35,115 nucleotides of DNA from Blautia schinkii DSM 10518. GTDB taxonomy: Bacteria; Bacillota; Clostridia; Lachnospirales; Lachnospiraceae. Shown piece after piece: positions 1 through 7,969 of the stretch. Each line of letters begins with the position of its first letter. Position 1 is the first letter of the stretch. The position numbers were made by a program, and so were the translations under genes. The DNA is taken from contig JNKJ01000044.1 of NCBI GenBank assembly GCA_000702025.1, positions 1 to 35,115 on the forward strand, written 5' to 3'. The notes under the pieces are model-generated. The model saw nothing but the letters and a program-made list of their open reading frames with translations, searched no databases and had not been told where the DNA came from.

Positions 1-312
1 GTACTCGGACAGATATACGCGTTGATAAAAGAGTTCTACAGCATCGTATTTTCACATAACGAAGATGGCTTGGGAGCATGGATGGACAAAGTCACCAAAC
101 TGGGGATAGAGGAACTGGACAGTTATATAAATGGGCTGAAAGCGGACGAAGATGCAGTTAAAAATGCGATCCGTTATGAATATAATAATGGTCTGGCAGA
201 AGGCAGCGTCAATAAGATCAAGCTGGCTAAACGGATCATGTATGGCCGGAACAGCTTTGCATTATTAAGGGCAAAGATACTGTTGAACGAATACTATTAT
301 CAAATCAACTAA
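1..312 (+). CDS. ISL3-family transposase, C-terminal part (cut by window start)
   Basis: The frame is open from base 1, so this is the last 103 residues of a longer protein; the first Met-like codon inside it is not a real start. The ending GLAEGSVNKIKLAKRIMYG, followed by a helix rich in Leu and Arg, is the typical tail of the DDE domain of ISL3-family transposases. The gene ends one base before the probable terminal inverted repeat of the element, which is usual for this family. The element interrupts a radical SAM gene on the opposite strand. Family assignment is by recognition of the tail only; the catalytic DDE residues lie outside the window. Confidence 0.8.
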   Translation, partial: VLGQIYALIKEFYSIVFSHNEDGLGAWMDKVTKLGIEELDSYINGLKADEDAVKNAIRYEYNNGLAEGSVNKIKLAKRIMYGRNSFALLRAKILLNEYYYQIN

Positions 313-327
313 GTTTGTCAAGAACCC
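313..327. repeat. Terminal inverted repeat (right end) of the ISL3-like element
   Basis: Read from outside inward on the minus strand this is GGGTTCTTGACAAAC, which resembles the GG(G/C)TCTT-type ends of ISL3 elements. It starts exactly where similarity between the truncated radical SAM gene and its intact paralogue at 7970-9025 stops. The opposite end and the target duplication are outside the window, so the exact boundary is inferred. Confidence 0.6.
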
Positions 328-488
328 ATAAGTGTACGATCATACTGCTTATTTGCTTCATGGACAGCAATATCTATTGCCTTTTGTGCCGTTTCTAAAC
401 TCATGTATGTATTTTTCTTCTCGCCCAAATAGCAGTAAGTACAATTCAAATTGCACTTATTTATTATTTCTAGTGACAATGTATACAT
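318..488 (-). pseudogene. Third radical SAM enzyme, N-terminal fragment truncated by IS
   Basis: The ATG at 488 has a strong ribosome site (TAGGAGGTGGGAAA before ATG). The first 53 residues align without gaps to the radical SAM protein at 7970-9025, with about 27 identities by eye, and include the iron-sulfur motif CNLNCTYC. After ...YDRTL the frame enters the IS end and stops. Only the start of the SAM domain remains, so the product cannot be an active enzyme. The gene lies 11 bases downstream of the protease gene and was evidently the last member of the operon 4333-318. Its intact form probably modified the same or a related peptide as the 7970-9025 enzyme (inference). Confidence 0.85.
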
Positions 489-499
489 TTTCCCACCTC

Positions 500-1501
500 C
501 TATACTGTAAATTGGTTTAGATTTCTATTTGTTTTCTTCTGCAAATTCAATCTTTCCACTATGTTAAATAAGGGATATCGCAAAACAATTTCTGTTTCCG
601 GATGTTCCATGGCATATACCCTGATTCTCTCTTTATACTCGCATATTTCCTGATAATTGTTGTGATCGATAAATAGTACCGGATACTGCTCTGCTGTTTT
701 TATATTTCTCAATTTTTCCATTCCACTATCAAAAGTATCGCATCTCTCTGTTCTCGTAACTTCCCGTATGAAACGCCGCTCTAAAGCTTCCTCCATACGA
801 TTCGTTAGAAAGTAACACTGTTTCTGCTTCAATGTCTGATATGGATAATATCCATTTAAAGTGCTATGAGCAAACTGTAAAATTGCCTGTTCATATCCCT
901 CCTCATAATTGCTTAGATACCCTGTTATTACAGCACACCCAAAGCTATTGCCCTGATAAAATTTAGGGATGCCCACATGATAAAGAGAAAAAAATTTAGA
1001 GGTAAAAATCACATTCTTTCCTGTCCCATCATATTTTAGAACCTGTAAAGGATTCTCTATACCCAGGCATTTTACTCCCACAACAAAAGGAAAGGAAGCT
1101 GGATAGGTTGCTTCTGCTTGCTGATTAGAGTATGCTGCCACAATCAAAATCCCCTTTTCTGTAGCTGCTCTACACACTTCCTCTATTTCTTTGTAATATT
1201 TGTACTCATCTCCCATACTCATATTAATTATGTCTACATGTTCCTCTATCAGTAATTCAATACCTTCTATCATATCCAGCACCGTACTCTTTTTGTTTTT
1301 CCTTACAATTGGCACCAGGACAATTTCAGCTTCTGGGTTTTCCTTTAGAATAAAAGAACAGACATATTCCGCATGGGTAAATCCAAAAGTATCTTTACTG
1401 TATTCTTGGTCTTTCCACTTACAGTTTATTTTTACAATTTTCTTATCCTGAAAAAAAGGATTATCAAAAGTTCCATTGGAATCCAAAACACCTATTCTCA
1501 C
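500..1501 (-). CDS. Cytoplasmic subtilisin-like (S8) serine protease of a RiPP locus
   Basis: This 333-residue protein has the subtilase residues in the right order: Asp7 in IGVLDSNG, His43 in FGFTHAEYV, Asn126 in VAAYSNQ (oxyanion hole) and Ser186 in GNSFGCA. The family usually reads GTSMA here, so the serine motif is divergent but complete. There is no signal peptide or propeptide, so the enzyme should act in the cytoplasm. About 140 residues after the serine form an extension I do not recognise. It overlaps the end of the ABC exporter gene by 4 bases (ATGA), so the two are translationally coupled. By analogy with LanP proteases of lanthipeptide clusters, it probably removes the leader from the modified peptide, since the exporter has no peptidase domain (inference). 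Confidence 0.82.
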   Translation of the reverse strand: MRIGVLDSNGTFDNPFFQDKKIVKINCKWKDQEYSKDTFGFTHAEYVCSFILKENPEAEIVLVPIVRKNKKSTVLDMIEGIELLIEEHVDIINMSMGDEYKYYKEIEEVCRAATEKGILIVAAYSNQQAEATYPASFPFVVGVKCLGIENPLQVLKYDGTGKNVIFTSKFFSLYHVGIPKFYQGNSFGCAVITGYLSNYEEGYEQAILQFAHSTLNGYYPYQTLKQKQCYFLTNRMEEALERRFIREVTRTERCDTFDSGMEKLRNIKTAEQYPVLFIDHNNYQEICEYKERIRVYAMEHPETEIVLRYPLFNIVERLNLQKKTNRNLNQFTV

Positions 1502-3180
1502 TTTTCACTCACCTTTCTTATATGTAGTTTCTCCAAATCCACAATAATATCTGCTTCTCGCAACTCTTCCAGATTGTGAGTAGAAAAAATTATAATTTTA
1601 TCCCCTGATAACTCATGTAATAATTGATAAAAACGTCCTCTTCGTTTTTCATCAATATTTGCTGTGGCTTCATCAAAAATCAGAATTTGTGAATTTTTCA
1701 AAATATTCCTCATAATATCCAAACGCCGCATTTGTCCCTCTGAGAAATTGCATGGCTCTACCTTTATCGTGGTATCCCATACCATTTCTAAAGTATGGAT
1801 TTCATCATACAAATCCAAGCACTTTGCCACTGTATCCATTTCTTCCTCCGAAACAATATGTAGTAATCCCATATTCCGTCTTACCGTATCATTGAAGAAC
1901 TGTGTACGCTGCATAACATATCCTGTATTTTCCCAATAACTGTTAATATCTAATTCCTGCAAATCTGTTCCGTTCACAACCACGTCTCCTTCTGTCGGTT
2001 GATACACGCCTGTTATAATTTTGAACAGAGTGCTTTTACCTTGTCCACTTTTTCCATGAACTCCGTAAAGAGTGCCTTTTTCGAAATTTAAATTGAGCCG
2101 GTCAAATACCTTCTTATTTGATTCTGGATAAGTAAAGCTCATCTTTTCTAAGGAAATATTGTTAACTATTGTTACTTTCTTTCCGTCTCCTTGTTTCTGA
2201 TCCGGATACTGAAGCAGACCATTGATATCCTTTAAGGAAACTACGGCTGTATGATACTCGTTAGCAAACTGTGCAATTCCAATAATAGGATTCATAATAA
2301 TTGTCTGGTAATTCATCAAGGCCATAATGGTACCTATGGTCATATTTCCTTTAAATACTTCTTGTGCACCGGCCACCCAAATTATGACTGTTCCTATAAA
2401 CTGAATCACAAGTATTGTAGATGTATTCAATATGTACAACAAATTCTGGCGGTTCGTCTCTTTTTTATATTTTTGATTTTTCTCAAAGTACATATCATGC
2501 ACATATTGCCTACATTGAAAAAGTCTTGTAATAAACCAATTATCATAGGTGTTTGTCAGAACATTGGTGATACTATTATATCCTTCCAACACTTGACCAC
2601 TAGTTTCCTGTATCAATTTCCCCAGGATTCTACTAACAAAAGGAACACTGACAAGTAAGACAATATTAGATACGGCAATTCCCTTATGGATAGAAAACAT
2701 ATATGGAGGAACAACCATCAGGATAACAATATTGGAAAACAGTGTAATAATACTTGTGATTCCACATTGTTTCACTGCTGAAACATCTTTATCTACTTTT
2801 AGCAAAATATCACTTAGCTTTATCTTCTCAAAAAAATTCACGCTTACTGTTGATAATTTATCTTCTACCTTTTGTCGCATATCTGCTGCTATCTCTTCCG
2901 ATATGACAGCCACGATATAACGCTGTATATAATTCATAAGATAATTCAGCAGCAACATTCCCAAGAACACCGCCAGAAGAAGCATAAACGCAGATAAACT
3001 TGTACTATGCGGATTTCCCAAATCATCTATCACTTTTCCCTGCAGTTTTGGACGTACCAAAGAAACGCCCGCTGTTAACACAATCATCGCTATTGTTAAA
3101 ATGTAGGAAGATAGTAGCTTTTTCTTAAAAGCATACTCTTTTAAAAACCCAAGATATGGGCGGCTTTCTTTACTTCTCAT
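1498..3180 (-). CDS. ABC exporter (fused membrane and ATPase domains) for a modified peptide
   Basis: The protein has 560 residues. An N-terminal half with about six membrane segments (residues 25 to 300) is fused to an ATPase. Walker A is GVHGKSGQGKST, the signature is the unusual NFSEGQMRR instead of LSGGQ, Walker B is ILIFDEATANID, and the H-loop is IIFSTHN. There is no N-terminal C39 peptidase domain. I chose the ATG at 3180 because AAGAGG lies 7 to 8 bases upstream; a GTG at 3183 is possible. It overlaps the end of the radical SAM gene by 11 bases and the protease by 4, so these form one operon. The likely role is export of the mature peptide, perhaps with self-protection. Confidence 0.85.
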   Translation of the reverse strand: MRSKESRPYLGFLKEYAFKKKLLSSYILTIAMIVLTAGVSLVRPKLQGKVIDDLGNPHSTSLSAFMLLLAVFLGMLLLNYLMNYIQRYIVAVISEEIAADMRQKVEDKLSTVSVNFFEKIKLSDILLKVDKDVSAVKQCGITSIITLFSNIVILMVVPPYMFSIHKGIAVSNIVLLVSVPFVSRILGKLIQETSGQVLEGYNSITNVLTNTYDNWFITRLFQCRQYVHDMYFEKNQKYKKETNRQNLLYILNTSTILVIQFIGTVIIWVAGAQEVFKGNMTIGTIMALMNYQTIIMNPIIGIAQFANEYHTAVVSLKDINGLLQYPDQKQGDGKKVTIVNNISLEKMSFTYPESNKKVFDRLNLNFEKGTLYGVHGKSGQGKSTLFKIITGVYQPTEGDVVVNGTDLQELDINSYWENTGYVMQRTQFFNDTVRRNMGLLHIVSEEEMDTVAKCLDLYDEIHTLEMVWDTTIKVEPCNFSEGQMRRLDIMRNILKNSQILIFDEATANIDEKRRGRFYQLLHELSGDKIIIFSTHNLEELREADIIVDLEKLHIRKVSEK

Positions 3181-4333
3181 CACTTAACCTCTTGGCAACC
3201 TTCTCCCCAAACTTACTGAATTTTAAACCTTCCTCCTGGATATAGTCTATATACCCCCCTAATTTTTCCCTAACTATTTCAATCGGTTGCTGCAGATAAT
3301 ATTCAAGGATCTGCACCATTGCCTTATAAAAGATATGTTCAAAAATACACTCTGCATCCGATGGTACATTAATCTTTCCTGTATTGATAAAATTCATATA
3401 TCCGCATTTCATACCATGACAAAAATCTCGGATTGTGCATCCCTTGCACTTCGGATCAGCTTTATCGAAGTTACACATTGCTATTAATTTTGCCTTTCTT
3501 ATATCAACGCCTTCCTTGATATTACCTATACAATATTTTTCATTACTTGTAAGAAATCCGCATGGGTATATCTGACCGTTCGGAAAAATCTTAAAATTTC
3601 CAATTCCAGCATCACACATGCCAAAGCAGTTTCCAAAGTCACACAACATATTAAACATTTTTCCATCAAATTGATCTATGGTAAAAAACCTGCCCGCTGC
3701 TGTCTCATCCAAATAATATTGCAAAATTTGTCCCACCTGATTTTCAAATTCCACCTTCAGCTCATCAGATATCTTTAAATATACATCCATGATCATACAA
3801 ATGTTATTCAGACTATGCTCATGCAGGTAACAGATGTTGTCTAACATATGCTGAATGGTATTTTCTGTGACCGTCATTCTTACAGAAAAATTCAATCCAC
3901 TATCTTTTACCTTCATGATATTCTCAAAAATTTTGTCATAGCAAGAAACTCCATCTTTTGCAACTCTGTTCAAATCATGGGTTTCCTTATTCCCATCAAA
4001 ACTAAGGCGTACTGTAAAATGATTCTCTTTCATAAATGCAATGAAACAATCATCCATCAGGGAACAGTTGGTAGTAATATAATACTTTACTTCTCTTTCC
4101 GGATAATTATCTTTGATATAGGATAATGCCTGGTAAATTAAATCTTTCTTCAGCAAAGGCTCACCGCCTAAAAAATCAATCAAGACTTTCCCTCTATCCC
4201 CATAATTCATCATAAACTCCAAAGAATCCACAAGTGTTTTTTCATTCAACTGATAATGATTCTGGTAGTCCTCATAACAATACTGGCATTTAAAATTACA
4301 ATCTGTTGTCATATATAACGTGAAATTATACAT
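3170..4333 (-). CDS. Radical SAM/SPASM peptide-modifying enzyme 1
   Basis: The protein has 387 residues. The SAM-binding cluster motif CNFKCQYC is at residues 12-19, followed by the GGEPL motif, ITTNCS and the LSFDG strand typical of SPASM enzymes. The C-terminal third carries many cysteines (CDFGNCFGMCDAG, IYPCGF, and a CKGCTIRDFCHGMKC block), matching a SPASM domain holding auxiliary clusters. There is no N-terminal RiPP recognition domain. It heads a tight operon with an ABC exporter and a subtilase, which points to peptide maturation. No precursor lies directly upstream; the nearest is at 9092-9247. It is only distantly similar to the 7970-9025 enzyme, so the two may do different steps. 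Confidence 0.85.
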   Translation of the reverse strand: MYNFTLYMTTDCNFKCQYCYEDYQNHYQLNEKTLVDSLEFMMNYGDRGKVLIDFLGGEPLLKKDLIYQALSYIKDNYPEREVKYYITTNCSLMDDCFIAFMKENHFTVRLSFDGNKETHDLNRVAKDGVSCYDKIFENIMKVKDSGLNFSVRMTVTENTIQHMLDNICYLHEHSLNNICMIMDVYLKISDELKVEFENQVGQILQYYLDETAAGRFFTIDQFDGKMFNMLCDFGNCFGMCDAGIGNFKIFPNGQIYPCGFLTSNEKYCIGNIKEGVDIRKAKLIAMCNFDKADPKCKGCTIRDFCHGMKCGYMNFINTGKINVPSDAECIFEHIFYKAMVQILEYYLQQPIEIVREKLGGYIDYIQEEGLKFSKFGEKVAKRLSDEK

Positions 4334-4403
4334 ATCTGTCTACTCCTTTTTTGAATATACTAAAAATAATTTAAATCAAATCCTCCTATTTCGCCATATA
4401 CTT

Positions 4404-4423
4404 TGATTATTTTGCGTATTTTA
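4404..4423. promoter_or_regulatory. Possible operator half-site upstream of the export operon
   Basis: The string GCGTATTTTA at 4414-4423 repeats one arm plus the centre of the palindrome at 7922-7940 in front of the XRE gene. It lies in the leader of the radical SAM-ABC-protease operon. No good -35/-10 pair was found beside it. The shared motif suggests control by the same regulator but could be chance in AT-rich DNA. Confidence 0.3.
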
Positions 4424-4437
4424 GTGTCTAAATGGAA

Positions 4438-4474
4438 CAAAAACAGGTCTTGATATTCTTAATACCAAGACCTG
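4438..4474 (-). terminator. Rho-independent terminator after the phospholipase gene
   Basis: A perfect 9-bp stem, CAGGTCTTG with CAAGACCTG, has a 13-base loop and is followed on the minus strand by five T residues. It begins 12 bases after the phospholipase stop codon. It separates that gene from the radical SAM-ABC-protease operon. Confidence 0.85.
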
Positions 4475-4485
4475 AAAAAATCTTA

Positions 4486-5328
4486 TTAATAAATTCCGAC
4501 TTCTTTTCCAAATTTATACATATATTGGGTTACTGTCTGTATGGCGTGCTGAACAGATTGTCTGCCTGCACTATCATAAGTACTGGCATTTTGAGCATTC
4601 GCCGCAAGGCCTTTCGCATGCTTTGCTGCTGAATACATCAAAGCTCCTGTTGATGCACTTAATGCGGTTGTATATACGGAAGAGCTAAACGAATTCCCTG
4701 TTATTGTGTAAGATTTACGATTTTTATCAACATATTTTTCAAAAGCGGAATGATTGCTGTTTACTGCCGTCAAGTTCGATGCATGGTGTGGTTCATTTAA
4801 ATCGGACACATAATGTGTGCCCTTTCCTAAATTTGACATAGCCAATTGTACGTCCCCTGCACGATACGCATTTAAAGCTGCCTGAAAATATGACTCTGCT
4901 CTTGTCCTAGCTGTGGGGGATGTTTGTCCTATCCAGTTTTTTCCAGAATCAGGATCGTAAAAATGTCCGGCAAAAGTTCCTACGTCCGTTTCATTTCCGA
5001 GTTTATCCGGCCAATCGGTTGCTTCCATAAGAATAGATGAATTCAATTCGCCGTTAAATGTACTATTGCCCTGATCATTACTCAGAACTTTAAGTGCATT
5101 TGCGACTATATACTGATGTGTGTGATCTACTCCACCGGACGAAAATCTTTCATCTGGATTTGCACCATGCTCAATCGGAACCCCTTCCCCGTAAAGGTCA
5201 TCAGAACCATTTGCAATATCCTGCACTTTCGTTGGAAGTTCTGGCTGTTCTGCTGCCATAACTGGCATAGTTCCCAATAAAGCCCCCACTGATACCATAG
5301 CAATAAATAGTTTCATTTTTTTTCGCAT
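4486..5328 (-). CDS. Secreted zinc-dependent phospholipase C
   Basis: About 280 residues with a clear signal peptide ending near PVMAAEQ. The mature part has the pattern of zinc phospholipases C (Clostridium alpha-toxin catalytic domain, Bacillus PC-PLC): GVDHTHQYIV with early His ligands, DWPD, GHFYDP, and the hallmark GTHYVSDLNEPHHASN giving the His-x3-Asp-x5-His ligand set. There is no C-terminal C2/PLAT domain, so it is of the short bacterial type. The ATG at 5328 is 7 bases from GGAGG; an ATG at 5334 is too close to it. It has terminators on both sides and so is a separate unit inside the peptide locus. Its target could be host or neighbour membranes; the link to the peptide is only positional. 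Confidence 0.85.
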   Translation of the reverse strand: MRKKMKLFIAMVSVGALLGTMPVMAAEQPELPTKVQDIANGSDDLYGEGVPIEHGANPDERFSSGGVDHTHQYIVANALKVLSNDQGNSTFNGELNSSILMEATDWPDKLGNETDVGTFAGHFYDPDSGKNWIGQTSPTARTRAESYFQAALNAYRAGDVQLAMSNLGKGTHYVSDLNEPHHASNLTAVNSNHSAFEKYVDKNRKSYTITGNSFSSSVYTTALSASTGALMYSAAKHAKGLAANAQNASTYDSAGRQSVQHAIQTVTQYMYKFGKEVGIY

Positions 5329-5426
5329 ACTCATGCCTCCTCTCCTTTTTTCATTATTTTACATCCTACTTCAAGAAAAAACATATAATTTGTTTAGTTT
5401 GCATTTTTTATGCCTTGCCTGGACCG

Positions 5427-5458
5427 TAAAAAATGGCACTTATTTTCCATAAGCACCA
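5427..5458 (-). terminator. Rho-independent terminator after the sensor kinase
   Basis: A 10-bp stem (TGGTGCTTAT with ATAAGTGCCA, two G-U pairs) is followed by six T residues on the minus strand, just after the kinase stop codon. Confidence 0.75.
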
Positions 5459-5467
5459 TCTTTCCCA

Positions 5468-6697
5468 CTATATTTCTATCGGAATAATCACAGAGACAGA
5501 AAACATATCATCTAAAACATTAAATGATACTTCTCCCCCGTAATCCTTTACTACACTTTTAATATTTTTAACACCAAAACCGTGATTTTTCTTATCTTCT
5601 TTTGATGTTTCCATTGTTGTATTTTCTCGTAGATAATGGACTTGCGATTCTCTTAGGCTGTTTTCACATAAAATTGACAAAAACCCTTTTACTTTTTTGG
5701 CCTTTAACTGTACCAAACACTCTACCGTAGGATTTTCTTCCTTCATTAACCGGCATTCCCTTAATGCATTATCTATTACATTAGAAATAATAGTGCACAA
5801 ATCCTCATCCCTTACCTGCTTAAACTCTGCAAAATCAGCAAATACCTTAAATTCAATTTTCTTTTCGATAGCCTCTAATCTTTTCGTATGAAGCAGATTG
5901 TCAATAAATGTATTCCCGGATTTATAGTAGCTTTGATATTTATTTAGTTTACGCTCAATACCATTAATGTACTCTATTTTTTGTTCTGGCTCTACATTTC
6001 CCTTCAAGGCCTCCAAATGGTTTTTTATATCATGGGAAAGCCTACGAATATTTTCCATATCCTTTGATTGCTTCATATAATAATCATATTGCAAACTCAT
6101 CTCGCTTATTTGAAGTTTCTTTTCATTCTCGATTTTTTTTACATTTAAGTAGTTCTCCAAAATAACTATATTACAGACAGTTCCTAAAAACATAACGATA
6201 GGAACTATTAATATCGTGATAACTGACCATATATTCCCAATAATTATATTTTTATCGTTATATAGGTTATCGGCACACACTGCCATAACTATAATATTAA
6301 GAAATAGCGGGATAAGAATTGTAATCACATTAATGCTTGATAGGAACGGTGGAATTCTTTCTATAATTCTCTTTAATGCCAAACTTCCAGCAACAATAAC
6401 ACCTTCTGCAACTATCATCATACCCACTTGGTAGATTTCAGGCAATTCAGCTAATATTGTATTTCCACTATATGGATACATGAAAATGCAGCTTAGTAAT
6501 TGACCTAATAACGAAATCGATAAGTAAATACTGCCTATCAAGATACAATACTTCATATTACGCTGAAATAAAAAGTGCCCAATAAACATAGCAGTAATCA
6601 CAATGGTAATATAATTATAAGCGATATGTATGGATACTCCATTTACCATTACTCGCACAAAAAAATACTTCCAATACACAAAACATAGGAATACCAA
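5468..6697 (-). CDS. AgrC-like GHKL sensor histidine kinase (main part, frameshifted)
   Basis: This frame gives 409 residues. Several membrane segments fill residues 20 to 200. The dimerisation box LSHDIKNHLEAL carries the phospho-accepting His. The ATPase has the N box NVIDNALRE and the G box HGFGVKNIKSVVKDYGG. This is the quorum-sensing AgrC/ComD type. The only start in this frame is a TTG at 6697, three codons after an in-frame stop, with a poor ribosome site. The missing N-terminus lies in another frame at 6649-6804. One extra T in the run of seven at 6659-6665 would join the two into about 445 residues. It follows the LytTR regulator gene, its likely partner. Confidence 0.8.
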   Translation of the reverse strand: MVFLCFVYWKYFFVRVMVNGVSIHIAYNYITIVITAMFIGHFLFQRNMKYCILIGSIYLSISLLGQLLSCIFMYPYSGNTILAELPEIYQVGMMIVAEGVIVAGSLALKRIIERIPPFLSSINVITILIPLFLNIIVMAVCADNLYNDKNIIIGNIWSVITILIVPIVMFLGTVCNIVILENYLNVKKIENEKKLQISEMSLQYDYYMKQSKDMENIRRLSHDIKNHLEALKGNVEPEQKIEYINGIERKLNKYQSYYKSGNTFIDNLLHTKRLEAIEKKIEFKVFADFAEFKQVRDEDLCTIISNVIDNALRECRLMKEENPTVECLVQLKAKKVKGFLSILCENSLRESQVHYLRENTTMETSKEDKKNHGFGVKNIKSVVKDYGGEVSFNVLDDMFSVSVIIPIEI

Positions 6698-6804
6698 TTT
6701 TTCTTTCTACAACTTTGACTGCTTTTTCTATCAATTAACAAATATGTAATCAACAAAATATTAACTATTGAAAAAAGATTCTTTATAATAGTCTGCCCAT
6801 ACAC
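6649..6804 (-). pseudogene. N-terminal segment of the GHKL kinase, out of frame
   Basis: A GTG at 6804 lies 9 bases after GGGGAGG and overlaps the end of the regulator gene. It opens a frame beginning VYGQTIIKNLFSIVNILL and running to YSYVLCIGSIFLCE before a stop at 6649. The hydrophobic first helix followed by a Lys/Arg-rich loop is just what AgrC-like kinases have before the segment that starts the 6697 frame. Adding one T in the T7 tract gives ...GSIFFVRVMVNGVS and fuses the frames. The cause may be a mutation, phase variation by slippage, or a sequencing error. Confidence 0.7.
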
Positions 6805-6805
6805 A

Positions 6806-7516
6806 CTACACACTTCCTCCCCGTTCTGCCATTTTTTTCATTAGGTTTTGCTTTCTGGATCGTGTAATATAAATCTTATCTCCGGAATAGAGCGTGACGG
6901 TAAGATTATGTAATGATTCAATGCAGTCAATATTTACAATGATACCATTATGACAACGTACAAAATAGTATTTTTCCAAACGTTCTTCCAAATCTCTCAT
7001 TTTAAAATACCCATCTTCCTGATTGCCGTTTCGTAAATGAAATAAAACTTTTCGTTTTACCGTTTCAATGTATTCTATATCCGAAAGAAATAGTTTAAGG
7101 TATCCTTTTTCATTTTTTACTGCTATGTATTTTTGTTCGTATGATTCCAGTTTTCTTAACGCCCTGTTCATTTCACAATTAATCTGTACCTGTGTAATCG
7201 GTTTTGTGATAAAATTCAGAACATCATATCTATATCCTTCTCCCAAAAATTCATTATGGGATGACACAAAAAGGATAATCGATTTTTCATCATGTCTGCG
7301 GATTACATCTACCAGTTCCATGCCATCCATCGCAGGCATCTCTATATCCAAAAAGAAAATTTGAAATTCTTCTTTTAAAGATTCCATTAGCTGCAATGGC
7401 TTTGTATATTTTTTTATTACAAGATCCTTACCGTTCTTCTCCGCATAAATTTTCAGCATTTTTTCAACTGTATCTACAAAATATTTTTCATCATCACATA
7501 TGGCTATTTTTATCAC
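6806..7516 (-). CDS. LytTR response regulator (AgrA-like) partnered with the GHKL kinase
   Basis: The protein has 236 residues. The receiver domain has the acidic pair DD at 8-9, the phospho-acceptor Asp57 in FFLDIEMP, and Lys in FITKPI. The C-terminal half is a LytTR DNA-binding domain with IEYIETVKRKVLFHLRNG and the conserved FVRCHNGIIVNID. It starts at GTG 7516 inside the end of the XRE gene (23-base overlap), so the two are translationally coupled. The kinase start overlaps its end. Such regulators bind paired 9-bp direct repeats about 21 bases apart; a candidate pair is at 9302-9332. Confidence 0.9.
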   Translation of the reverse strand: MIKIAICDDEKYFVDTVEKMLKIYAEKNGKDLVIKKYTKPLQLMESLKEEFQIFFLDIEMPAMDGMELVDVIRRHDEKSIILFVSSHNEFLGEGYRYDVLNFITKPITQVQINCEMNRALRKLESYEQKYIAVKNEKGYLKLFLSDIEYIETVKRKVLFHLRNGNQEDGYFKMRDLEERLEKYYFVRCHNGIIVNIDCIESLHNLTVTLYSGDKIYITRSRKQNLMKKMAERGGSV

Positions 7517-7856
7517 TTATATCACCTAACTGCTTCTTCAGCATATTTTCCAACTGTGCCTCATTTAGTCTTCTTCCCATCAACAATAAAGTAGCTTTAT
7601 TTATCTCATCTAACCTCTGAAAAACATCCCATAATTCTTCAATTTGACTTCTACACAAATCACTATTTTCTCCATGTACTAAAATATCTATGGGAGTGTT
7701 AAATATATTTGCCAGTTTCACCAGTAAATTACAGGGAATATTTTCAATATCAGCCTTTTCGATTCTGCTAATTGTCTGTTGACTTGTACCTAGTTTTTCA
7801 CTTAACTCCTTCTGAGAAATACCTAATTCCTTTCTCTTTCGCCTAATTATATTCAT
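7494..7856 (-). CDS. XRE-family helix-turn-helix transcriptional regulator
   Basis: The protein has 120 residues from ATG 7856. The N-terminal HTH reads IRRKRKELGISQKELSEKLG then TSQQTISRIEK, ending near residue 65. The C-terminal half is helical (EELWDVFQRLDEINKATLLL) and may dimerise or sense a partner. An ATG at 7895 would add MRCVFYFIGVVVE, which does not fit the family. It overlaps the LytTR gene. A perfect palindrome at 7922-7940 sits in its probable promoter, which suggests autoregulation. Fusion of expression with a two-component system suggests a second layer of control on the peptide locus. Confidence 0.85.
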   Translation of the reverse strand: MNIIRRKRKELGISQKELSEKLGTSQQTISRIEKADIENIPCNLLVKLANIFNTPIDILVHGENSDLCRSQIEELWDVFQRLDEINKATLLLMGRRLNEAQLENMLKKQLGDISDKNSHM

Positions 7857-7921
7857 TTCCACCACCACACCAATAAAATAAAACACACACCGCAATTTAC
7901 TTTATGAATTAGTATTTACAT

Positions 7922-7940
7922 TAAAAATAGCGTATTTTTA
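7922..7940. promoter_or_regulatory. Perfect palindrome, candidate operator for the XRE regulator
   Basis: TAAAAATA and TATTTTTA flank a GCG centre, a perfect 8-bp inverted repeat in the gap between the radical SAM gene and the XRE gene. With so few G-C pairs and a 3-base loop it would make a poor terminator, so an operator is more likely. Part of it recurs at 4414-4423. Confidence 0.5.
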
Positions 7941-7969
7941 CCAACATTTCAAGTTTTATTTTCAAAAAT

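Noticed and set aside
322..335. A 14-base match GAACCCATAAGTGT between the ISL3 junction and the IS at 34813-34826
   Set aside because: One half belongs to the ISL3 end and the other to the interrupted radical SAM gene. A chance 14-base match is expected in a window of this size, so I do not read it as a shared IS end.
4334..4437. Possible second precursor peptide before the radical SAM-ABC-protease operon
   Set aside because: The only starts lead to frames of a few codons (for example ATG GCG AAA TAG). No peptide gene is present there.
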